Below are positions 23,980 to 31,627 of a DNA stretch of 36,719 nucleotides, piece by piece (positions within the stretch are counted from its first letter, which is position 1; each line of letters opens with the position of its first letter). Origin of the DNA: Bacteroidales bacterium (lineage in GTDB: Bacteria; Bacteroidota; Bacteroidia; Bacteroidales; JAHJDW01); the NCBI GenBank assembly GCA_029004185.1, contig JAQUPB010000012.1:1-36719 (forward strand), written 5' to 3'. Below the pieces are notes generated by a model. The model ran no database searches. It saw only the letters and a program-made list of their open reading frames with translations, and was not told the DNA's origin. A program made the position numbers and the translations under genes.

Positions 23980-25526
23980 AAAATGATTTAGAAAATATTG
24001 ATAAGTTTTTTAAAGAAGGATTAAAGAGCTACAAGGAAAAACCTTCGGAAAAACTAAAAAGAAGAGTGGGCAGGGGCCTCTTTCTGTCAGGACTTTTCAG
24101 TGGTTTTTCTTTTTTGAAAAACCTGAATTCGTATTTTTTTGAAATATTTGATGTGCTATTAATATGTGCGGTATTCTGTTTCTTTAATAAATGTAGTGAA
24201 AATTCAAAGTTACCTGTTAGCAACTTAATTTCCCAAACAAAGAAAGCAAAAACAAACAATAATGATGCTTCTGATATAATTGAAGTTAAGCAACAAAAAC
24301 AAAGCAATGAATTACCAAAACAACGTGAAGGTTCACAGGTAAAAGAAACATTTTCTTTTATAAATGAAAAGCCGGCTAACTCAGTTGATTCAAGTAATAC
24401 AAACATAATTTCAAAAACAAAGGAAAGCAAAACAAATAATAATAAAACAAATGATAATAAAATAAATAAAACACCTGAACTAACTTTAAACAATGAAGTA
24501 AAAGAACCTGTTGATGCAGATTCGGAAACTAAAAATAAAACAGAAATAAAAGGACAAACCGAATTAAAAACGGAAAACAAAATAATTACGGAAAATAATA
24601 ATATTAAAATTGATGAAAGGAAATCTGTTGCTATAAAGACTGAAGTTAAAAAAGATTCAACTATAACAGATATAAACAAATCTGTTGACACAACAAATAA
24701 CGTGAAGAGCAATAAGACGAATAAGGATTCAACAATTACAGAAACAAAACCGGAAGAAACCAAACCCGTGCAAAAAACAAATGGCAGAAATAATTTTTCA
24801 CTCGAATTAACTGCCAGCCCAATAATACATATTGATAAATTTTCAACTAATGATAATAACCTTATTAATTATATTGCCAATAGAAAAACCTCTGAAAAGC
24901 CACAATTGTCATATTCATTTGGGGCAGAAGCAAAATATAATATTAATAATTTCTATTTGAAAAGTGGAATTGCTTTTTTTCAGTTAAACAAAAAATCAAA
25001 TTACAGTTATAGTAAAACAACAGTAACGATTGACTCTGTTGCGGTAGTTGACTCTCTTCATTATATCGGCTGGGATTCTTTAGCAGGCAAACCAATTTAT
25101 GATACAGTATGGAAAAATATTAAAACCATCACGGATAAAACAAATACAATTTACGAAAAGTATAAAAACTCATTAAAATATATAGAAATACCATTGTTAA
25201 TAGGATATGAGTTTGGAAAGAATAAATTTACATTTCGGGTTACAGCAGGAACATCAATTGCATTTTATCTTTCTTCAAAAGGTAAAGTGATTTCAACGGA
25301 TTTAAAAGAAGTAGTGGATTTTAATAAAAGCAATTTCCCGTTCCGGAACAATTTCTTTAATTTTATTTGCAGAGTGGGACTTTGTTACAAATTAAACGAC
25401 AAGATCAGTATTGTTGCAGAACCTTCATTTAAATGTCCTTTCAGTTCTATCTTCAAAGATTCATTTGGGATAAAACAAAAAATATATTCTTTCGGACTTA
25501 ATGCCGGTGTAGGTTTTAAATTATAA
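23976..25526 (+). CDS. Putative dual-membrane-spanning anti-sigma factor with outer-membrane barrel
   Basis: This 516-residue protein has no N-terminal signal peptide. Residues 1-50 are charged and probably cytoplasmic (LENIDKFFKEGLKSYKEKPS, like short anti-sigma N-termini of Bacteroidota). One membrane segment follows (about 54-70, FFEIFDVLLICAVFCFF). Then comes a low-complexity linker of about 200 residues rich in Lys, Thr, Asn, Ser and Glu (about 73-272). A beta-barrel-like domain ends the protein (about 273-516, from NFSLELTASPIIHI to GVGFKL, with PorT/OmpA-like alternating strands). The layout matches the Dma type of Bacteroides: inner-membrane anti-sigma, disordered periplasmic tether, outer-membrane barrel. 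It overlaps the sigma gene by 4 bp. The anti-sigma role is inferred from position and layout. Confidence 0.75.
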   Translation: MKNDLENIDKFFKEGLKSYKEKPSEKLKRRVGRGLFLSGLFSGFSFLKNLNSYFFEIFDVLLICAVFCFFNKCSENSKLPVSNLISQTKKAKTNNNDASDIIEVKQQKQSNELPKQREGSQVKETFSFINEKPANSVDSSNTNIISKTKESKTNNNKTNDNKINKTPELTLNNEVKEPVDADSETKNKTEIKGQTELKTENKIITENNNIKIDERKSVAIKTEVKKDSTITDINKSVDTTNNVKSNKTNKDSTITETKPEETKPVQKTNGRNNFSLELTASPIIHIDKFSTNDNNLINYIANRKTSEKPQLSYSFGAEAKYNINNFYLKSGIAFFQLNKKSNYSYSKTTVTIDSVAVVDSLHYIGWDSLAGKPIYDTVWKNIKTITDKTNTIYEKYKNSLKYIEIPLLIGYEFGKNKFTFRVTAGTSIAFYLSSKGKVISTDLKEVVDFNKSNFPFRNNFFNFICRVGLCYKLNDKISIVAEPSFKCPFSSIFKDSFGIKQKIYSFGLNAGVGFKL

Positions 25527-25548
25527 TCTATCCTTTTTTATTTTTTCG

Positions 25549-25576
25549 GGCAACCTTTCAAAAAGTTAGTGTCTTA
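25549..25576 (+). promoter_or_regulatory. ECF-type promoter for the lipoprotein gene
   Basis: GGCAAC (25549-25554), 16 nt, GTCTTA (25571-25576). AGTGTCTTA is identical over 9 nt to the sigma-gene promoter. It would give a leader of about 40 nt before ATG 25623. Confidence 0.65.
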
Positions 25577-25622
25577 TTGATGAAATCAAAAATCATTAAT
25601 CACTAACTTAAAAATCAAAATC

Positions 25623-26546
25623 ATGAAAAAACTATTAAAAATTTGTCTCGGTATTATAGTAATATCGGCAATGTGCATAGGATGCAAAAAAGACAAAAAT
25701 GACGACCCTGATAAAGGAAAGTATGTAAGCTACGAAAATGTGAGAACATTTTTCTCAAACAATGGCGAACAAAGTCAGTCATTTAAAATTAGTGCTGCTC
25801 AAACTCAAACCATCACCGGTAAAAAGGGTACCAAGATTACATTCATGGCTAATTCGTTTGTGAATGCGAGCGGGCAGGCTGTTACCGGAGATATTGATAT
25901 TGAACTGAAGGAACTTTTAGACAAGCATGATATTCTTTTATCAGATAAACCAACTGTTTCATACGGGCGGCTTCTGGAAACGGGCGGAGTATTTTACATC
26001 AAAGCTACACAAAACGGTCAGAGATTAAAATCAGTAAATCCTGTTAAAATATCATATAATTACACAAATTTACAAAATGATATGCAGGTGTTTAGCTTGG
26101 CATATCCAACAGATAGTGTGCCTACATGGACATTAAGAAACGATTCATCTTTGGTTACAACCGATTCCTTAACTTATAATATGTGGTTATACCCAACTTT
26201 TCCTGATTCAATTGGATGGATAAACTGTGACAGATTTTATAATGTTAGTCCGAGAACTAATATTGAAGTTACTTCAAATGATTTTCCTGACATTAATAAT
26301 ACTGTAATTTACATTTACTTTAAAACCATAAATTCAATTGACTGTATTGGGAAAGACAATAACAATAAATTCATTTCAATGCCTGTTCCGGAAAATTATA
26401 ATGTAACTATATTGGCTGTTAGTATTAAAGATAAACTTCTGTACTACGCAAAGCAAGACCTGACAATTACAACAAATGCAAAAGTTGATGTAACTTTTCA
26501 GGTTACTACAGAGGATGAACTTAAAAACATAATTAAAAATTTGTAG
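25623..26546 (+). CDS. Lipoprotein, predicted target of the neighbouring ECF sigma factor
   Basis: This 307-residue protein has a lipoprotein signal peptide (MKKLLKICLGIIVISAMCIG) with the modified residue Cys21, followed by a charged stretch (KKDKNDDPDKGK) that may favour surface exposure. The region TGKKGTKITFMANSFVNASG, followed by VTGDIDIELKEL and GRLLETGGVFYIKA, is a domain seen in many Bacteroidota lipoproteins and OmpA-like proteins (ZU5-like fold; pattern recognition). The rest is beta-rich with no catalytic motif. It has its own ECF-type promoter matching that of the sigma gene, so it probably belongs to the same response. A T-tailed terminator follows. The molecular role is unknown. 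Confidence 0.8.
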   Translation: MKKLLKICLGIIVISAMCIGCKKDKNDDPDKGKYVSYENVRTFFSNNGEQSQSFKISAAQTQTITGKKGTKITFMANSFVNASGQAVTGDIDIELKELLDKHDILLSDKPTVSYGRLLETGGVFYIKATQNGQRLKSVNPVKISYNYTNLQNDMQVFSLAYPTDSVPTWTLRNDSSLVTTDSLTYNMWLYPTFPDSIGWINCDRFYNVSPRTNIEVTSNDFPDINNTVIYIYFKTINSIDCIGKDNNNKFISMPVPENYNVTILAVSIKDKLLYYAKQDLTITTNAKVDVTFQVTTEDELKNIIKNL

Positions 26547-26565
26547 TGCGTTTGATTAATAAATA

Positions 26566-26600
26566 AACCTGCAGTATTAATTTATTGCGGGTTTTTTTTT
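26566..26600 (+). terminator. Rho-independent terminator after the lipoprotein gene
   Basis: AACCTGCA (26566-26573) pairs with TGCGGGTT (26586-26593) with one G-T wobble. The stem runs into a run of T residues ending at 26600. It lies 19 nt after the stop codon. Confidence 0.8.
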
Positions 26601-26636
26601 ATCATAACTTTTAGATATACAGAGAAATTATGAAAA

Positions 26637-26669
26637 CTTTACTAAACTTCGAAAGTTTAGTAAAGCTTT
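26637..26669 (+). terminator. Hairpin terminator, repeat copy 2 of 3
   Basis: The 29-nt hairpin (13-bp stem) is identical to the one at 23261, here followed by CTTTTCTG. It lies after the terminator at 26566, so the region between the lipoprotein gene and the next promoter is doubly insulated. Confidence 0.65.
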
Positions 26670-26696
26670 TCTGTTAATAAAAAGCAAAGAAATTAA

Positions 26697-26727
26697 TTGC
26701 TTTCTAAACGAATTTATATTATATTTG
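26697..26727 (+). promoter_or_regulatory. Bacteroidota housekeeping promoter for the first T9SS cargo gene
   Basis: TTG (26697-26699), 20 nt, TATATTTG (26720-26727). It is nearly identical to the promoter at 31561. The TTG that could be read as an early start codon is the -33 element itself. Confidence 0.8.
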
Positions 26728-26762
26728 GAAATCAATTATTTATCTTGTTTGAATTTACCTTT

Positions 26763-29006
26763 ATGATAAAAAGAAATATACTTTCTGCAATTACTTTGGT
26801 AATTTTTATTAATATTTTTTGCGATGAAAATGTTGCACAAAACAATTGCGCTTCTGCAATTAATATTTCTTCATTACCATATTCCGACAGCAGGTCAACC
26901 TGCGGTGCGGGCTCTGATTACGGATCAGGGCAAGCATGCCTTGATGTGAATTTCACCGGCGAAGATGTAGTTTATAAATTCACTCCTGTTAGAAATATGT
27001 GTGTGAATTTTGTTTTAAAACAGGAAAATTATGTTTGGGATGGTGTGAGTTGTCTGGCGCCATACGAATATCCCGGAGCATGTCCTGCAGGATGTTCTTC
27101 ATCAAATAGCTTAATTCCTTGCATATGTTGGGTATGTAACTCAAACCTCCAGCCGACAGAAGGCATGGGGCTTGCTTTATTAAATAACTGTCCTGATGCC
27201 GGCGGAGCATGCATTGACAAAGACTATGGTTATACACAGGTAAATGTAAACAAACCTGCGGGCATATGGGTTGAGCATTTAACTGCAGGGTTGACTTATT
27301 ACATAATTGTTGATGAAAAAAGCACATCAAAGTGTCATACTTATACTTTTACAGTAAACGAGATTGCTTGCCCCGACCCGGCTGCTAATTGTGCCGAAAA
27401 CTTTGACTTTGAATTTAAGGATTTTACAAACTGGACAGGAGGAGTTGGAACATGTTGCCCGATAGGTATCTATACACCTGGCATTTTAAGCCATGGAATT
27501 AACAGTCCCAATAATGAAGGGCTGGGATGTTTACCTGGTTCCGGAGGAGGTACTGTGGGCGTGGGTGATGATGCAGCACAGCATACAATAACTGCAGGGC
27601 AAGGCACTGATCCTTATACAGGAAATGCTGTAAAAGTTGTGTCTCCTTTTGGCGGAAACTTTTCTTCACGTGTTGGCAATGCAGATGTTTGTGCTTATGC
27701 ATCACAGTTGTGCCATAATTTTATTGTCACCCCGGGAAAAACAGCGTTGACATTAATGTATGCCTGTGTTTTTGAGGACCCAAGTCATACTTCAGTTAAC
27801 CAGCCAAGATTTCAGATTGATGTAAAAGACCCCGGTGATAATATAATTACATGTGGCAATTATTATTTAGTAGCGGCAGCAGGGATACCGGGATTTCAAT
27901 CATATTCTACATACAACGGTTCTGCTATTGTGTATTTTAAAAATTGGTCGTATGTCGCAATGGATTTAAGTCCATATTTAGGGCAGGTACTAAAACTATG
28001 TTTTTCAACAGGCGACTGCAGCCAGACAGGTCATTTCGGTTATGCTTATGTTGATGCAGAGTGCAGACCATTAACAACACAGGGATTTACAATATGCTCA
28101 ACAGGAAACCCTGTTCAGTTTTGTGCTCCTCCCGGATATTCGGGGTGGACATGGTCAACGGGTGCCAAAACTGAATGTATTACTGTGTCTAACCCAATTG
28201 CTGATACTATATATACGGTCACAATAATATCAGCTTCCGGGTGCCCTTCTGTTATTAAGGATACCATTAAAGTCTTTCAGGCAGATGCATGGGGAAGCCA
28301 ATCTATAAACTGTGGCGGAAGCATAACTATAAATTCTTCGGCAAACGATTATGCCAATTATTCGTGGAGTTCAAACCCTCCGGGATTTATGTCGGTTGAA
28401 CAAAATCCTGTTGTGAGTCCGAAAGAAACAACTACCTATACAGTTACAGTATCACCCAAATATGGTTATTGCTCGGTTCAGAAGGAAGTTGTTGTAACTG
28501 TTGCGAATGGGTTCAGTGTGAATATTTCTAAAACAGATGCTTCGTGCATTGGTTGTTCGGATGGAACTGCAAAAGCGGAAATTACCGGAGGAACGCCCCA
28601 ATATACTTATTTGTGGAATACCTTTCCTTCACAAACTACCGATTCCATTTCAGGCCTCTCTAAAGGAACTTACTGCGTTGTAATAACAGATAACGCAGGA
28701 TGCCAGATGATAAAATGTGTTACGATTGATGAAATGGTCGGAATAACTGATATTGCAGAAAAGACTGAACTTTTAATTTATCCAAATCCCACAAACGATA
28801 AATTTTATGTGAAGTTTGAAAATAAAAACAATTCAACAATAAAACTTCAGATAACCGATTTGCTTGGAAAAATAGTATTTTCCGAAACTTCAAATTTTAG
28901 TTCAAATAAAATTATTGATTTAAGCAAACAGCCGGATGGCATGTATTTATTGCAGATTCAAACAGAAAACAAAATTTATAATTTTAAAATATTTAAAAAT
29001 AACTAA
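26763..29006 (+). CDS. Large T9SS-exported protein, paralogue 1 (Cys-rich head, Ig-like, SprB repeat)
   Basis: This protein (747 residues from ATG 26763) has a signal peptide (MIKRNILSAITLVIFINIFC, to about residue 28). Its N-terminal domain is Cys-rich (STCGAGSDYGSGQACLDVNF, TGEDVVYKFTPV, then repeated Cys pairs and GLTYYIIVDEKS). A jelly-roll-like domain follows (about 200-450; CAENFDFEFKDFTNWTGGVG, SHGINSPNNEG, QPRFQIDVKD). Two Ig-like domains come next, then an SprB-type repeat (CIGCSDGTAKAEITGGTPQY) and a type A T9SS sorting domain (LLIYPNPTNDKF to the end). It is a surface or secreted, probably adhesive, protein with no catalytic motif. The start is fixed by the promoter. It is paralogous to the gene at 31628, and the next gene begins 2 bp after its stop. 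Confidence 0.88.
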   Translation: MIKRNILSAITLVIFINIFCDENVAQNNCASAINISSLPYSDSRSTCGAGSDYGSGQACLDVNFTGEDVVYKFTPVRNMCVNFVLKQENYVWDGVSCLAPYEYPGACPAGCSSSNSLIPCICWVCNSNLQPTEGMGLALLNNCPDAGGACIDKDYGYTQVNVNKPAGIWVEHLTAGLTYYIIVDEKSTSKCHTYTFTVNEIACPDPAANCAENFDFEFKDFTNWTGGVGTCCPIGIYTPGILSHGINSPNNEGLGCLPGSGGGTVGVGDDAAQHTITAGQGTDPYTGNAVKVVSPFGGNFSSRVGNADVCAYASQLCHNFIVTPGKTALTLMYACVFEDPSHTSVNQPRFQIDVKDPGDNIITCGNYYLVAAAGIPGFQSYSTYNGSAIVYFKNWSYVAMDLSPYLGQVLKLCFSTGDCSQTGHFGYAYVDAECRPLTTQGFTICSTGNPVQFCAPPGYSGWTWSTGAKTECITVSNPIADTIYTVTIISASGCPSVIKDTIKVFQADAWGSQSINCGGSITINSSANDYANYSWSSNPPGFMSVEQNPVVSPKETTTYTVTVSPKYGYCSVQKEVVVTVANGFSVNISKTDASCIGCSDGTAKAEITGGTPQYTYLWNTFPSQTTDSISGLSKGTYCVVITDNAGCQMIKCVTIDEMVGITDIAEKTELLIYPNPTNDKFYVKFENKNNSTIKLQITDLLGKIVFSETSNFSSNKIIDLSKQPDGMYLLQIQTENKIYNFKIFKNN

Positions 29007-29008
29007 TT

Positions 29009-31537
29009 ATGAAAAAAATCATATTTTCAGTTTTGCTTGTAATAGCAACAGCAAATCTTTTTGCACAGCCAACAGCAAACATAACTCCTGCAAACCCTCA
29101 GATTTGCTATGGCACATGTACTGTTATAACCTGTAATGCCAGCGGAGGAACACAGCCGTATAGTTATTCGTGGACAAATGTTAACGACAGCGCCGTGAGC
29201 AATCACGTGAAAACCGTTTGTCCTAATTACACCACAACATATACGGTTACGGTTCACGATGCGGCTTCCGGTACGGCAACGGCTCAGGCGGTCGTGAGTG
29301 TTATACCCGCACCTTATATATATGTTGATAATGATTCAATTTGCCAGGGCAATGTTTCAACTCTATGTGCAAGCGGCGGCATTGCTTATACATGGAGTAC
29401 GGGAGAAACCGCAAGTTGCATTACTGTGTTGCCGACTGCTTTTATGCAATATAGTGTAATGGGCGCTAATGCAAATGGGTGTATAGGCTATGCAAATGTT
29501 GCTGTTTTCCAAAACGACTCAATAGATAATGTTTCAGCTAAAGGCGGAACGGTCTGCAATTCCACGGCATTAACAATAACGGCGAGCGGAGCGGTGAGTT
29601 ATACGTGGAGCCATGGACTTGGAACGGGAAGTGCAAAAACAGTTTTGCCTACTGTTACTACTACATACATTGTTGCCGGTACTGCAAGTTGCGGCTGTAC
29701 TTTTTCTGCCGAAGCAGTTGTGTATGTGAATCCCACATTGGTTATGCAGGTAAACGAAGGAACAATATGCAAGGGTAGTTCATTTGGATTGATGGCAAGT
29801 GGAGGAACTTCATACACATGGAGCAACTCCCAGGTGCAAATAAACGCACCGGTACATGTTTATCCTACAACAAATACAACATATACTGTCACGGGAATAA
29901 ACGCGGCAGGCTGCACGGGGACTGCTCAGGCAGTTGTGAATGTTTTTCCCGAACCGCATTTTGTAATATCGGAAAAATATATTTGCTCGGGTGATATAGC
30001 TCCTTTTGTTGACAGCGTCATTGGCTCAACTCCAACTTATTATGTTTATATGTTAAATAACAATGACAGCAACAGCTTTACTTATATAAACGGTGTGCCT
30101 TATGCTATTCCTGATTCCACAACAGAATTTCTCATAAGAATAACATATGGCGGCTGTTCTACCGATACCATAAGGGTTAAAGTTCATGTAAACGAAAATT
30201 GCATCCATGCGGGGATTGTATATAATGATGCAAACAATAACGGAATAAGAGATGTTGGTGAGGTTGGAATACCAAACATAATATTAAAAGGTATGCCCGG
30301 TCCTGTTTATGCTTCTTCGGATAAAGACGGAAAATATTTTACGCATAATGACGGAAATACATATACTTATTCAATTCCTAACCCTCCGAAATACTGCACG
30401 ATTTTGCCGCTCACACAGATTGTAACAAATTTGAATGATACTACTAATGATTTCGGTCTTCACTTTGGCAATATTAATGATTTGAGGGTTTCGCTGACTG
30501 CAGGCAACCGCGCACGTCCCGGTTTTGATGTTTATTATTACATAAATTATGAAAACATGGGAACAAGCATATTATACGGATACGTTCAGCTTGTTCACGA
30601 TAACCATTTAACTTTTACTAGCAGCACTCCTGTTCATTCATATAATTCAAATGACACTGTGAAATGGAATTTTACAAATCTGATTCCGGGAGAGAGCCGC
30701 AGTATTTTTGCCAAGCTGCTTATGTCAAGTTCTGTGCCCCTTGGCGATACTTTGAATTCTGTTGTTAAAATTTACCCCATCGACAGCGATACGTTTCCAC
30801 CCGATAATGTTGATACGCTTCACCAGATTGTTACCGGCTCCTTTGACCCCAACGACAAACAGGTTTCGTTTGCATCATTGACTCCTCAGGAGGTTCAGAA
30901 CGAGCCATACATCACTTATGTGATACGTTTCCAGAACACCGGAACAGATACGGCTTTCACTGTGGTTGTTAAAGACACTCTCGATAATAATCTGAATATT
31001 TCAACTCTGGAAACCGTTGCTGCAAGCCATAATTATTTGTTCGGTCTTAAAAGCAATAATGTTGCGGAATGGAGATTTAACAATATTCTGTTGCCCGACA
31101 GCAACGTAAATCAGGCTGGAAGCAACGGATTCATAAAGTATCGCATAAAACCGCTGAACAATCTTGTAAACGGAAATACAATAAAAAACGATGCATATAT
31201 TTATTTCGATTTCAATTTGCCTGTTGTTACAAATACCGTAAATACTGCAATACAGAACAAGGTTGAGGTGAAGAAAATAACCGCTGATAAGAATTCCGGT
31301 ATTGAAATTTTCCCGAATCCCAATACAGGTAAATTCTATTTGAATTTCGAAAATAAAAACAATTCACCAATGAAACTTCAGATTACCGATTTGCTTGGAA
31401 AGATTGTGTTTTCCGAAATTTCAAATTCAGGCGCAATCGGAATTATTGATTTAAGCGGATATCCGAACGGAATGTATTTATTGAAACTTCAAACCAATGA
31501 TAAGATTTATTACAGGAAGATTTTGTTGGAAAAATAA
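29009..31537 (+). CDS. Large T9SS-exported protein with multiple Ig-like domains and SdrD-like segment
   Basis: This 842-residue protein has a signal peptide (MKKIIFSVLLVIATANLFAQ). About four to five Ig/PKD-like domains follow (about 21-330), with repeated phrases such as YTWSTGETASCITV and TYTVTGINAAGCTG. An SdrD B-like segment (GIVYNDANNNGIRDVGEVGI) lies near 400. A conserved domain starts at about 612 (DPNDKQVSFASLTPQEVQNE, then TYVIRFQNTGTDTAF) and is typical of Bacteroidota secreted proteins. The C-terminus is a type A sorting domain (IEIFPNPNTGKFYLNF to YYRKILLEK). It starts 2 bp after paralogue 1, so they form one operon. An extended stalk-like surface protein is likely; the ligand is unknown. 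Confidence 0.9.
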   Translation: MKKIIFSVLLVIATANLFAQPTANITPANPQICYGTCTVITCNASGGTQPYSYSWTNVNDSAVSNHVKTVCPNYTTTYTVTVHDAASGTATAQAVVSVIPAPYIYVDNDSICQGNVSTLCASGGIAYTWSTGETASCITVLPTAFMQYSVMGANANGCIGYANVAVFQNDSIDNVSAKGGTVCNSTALTITASGAVSYTWSHGLGTGSAKTVLPTVTTTYIVAGTASCGCTFSAEAVVYVNPTLVMQVNEGTICKGSSFGLMASGGTSYTWSNSQVQINAPVHVYPTTNTTYTVTGINAAGCTGTAQAVVNVFPEPHFVISEKYICSGDIAPFVDSVIGSTPTYYVYMLNNNDSNSFTYINGVPYAIPDSTTEFLIRITYGGCSTDTIRVKVHVNENCIHAGIVYNDANNNGIRDVGEVGIPNIILKGMPGPVYASSDKDGKYFTHNDGNTYTYSIPNPPKYCTILPLTQIVTNLNDTTNDFGLHFGNINDLRVSLTAGNRARPGFDVYYYINYENMGTSILYGYVQLVHDNHLTFTSSTPVHSYNSNDTVKWNFTNLIPGESRSIFAKLLMSSSVPLGDTLNSVVKIYPIDSDTFPPDNVDTLHQIVTGSFDPNDKQVSFASLTPQEVQNEPYITYVIRFQNTGTDTAFTVVVKDTLDNNLNISTLETVAASHNYLFGLKSNNVAEWRFNNILLPDSNVNQAGSNGFIKYRIKPLNNLVNGNTIKNDAYIYFDFNLPVVTNTVNTAIQNKVEVKKITADKNSGIEIFPNPNTGKFYLNFENKNNSPMKLQITDLLGKIVFSEISNSGAIGIIDLSGYPNGMYLLKLQTNDKIYYRKILLEK

Positions 31538-31560
31538 ATCATAAAAAAGTAAAAATTATC

Positions 31561-31591
31561 TTGCTTTCCAGACAAATTTATATTATATTTG
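31561..31591 (+). promoter_or_regulatory. Bacteroidota housekeeping promoter for the third T9SS cargo gene
   Basis: TTG (31561-31563), 20 nt, TATATTTG (31584-31591). The surrounding sequence matches the promoter at 26697 except at a few positions, which indicates that the promoter was duplicated together with the gene. Confidence 0.8.
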
Positions 31592-31627
31592 GTAATCAGT
31601 CATTTATCGCAACTTAAATTTACTTTT

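Noticed and set aside
24029..24763. A 244-residue hydrophobic frame on the minus strand
   Set aside because: It lies antisense to the Lys/Asn/Thr-rich linker of the dual-membrane protein, and such codons read as Phe/Leu/Val in reverse.
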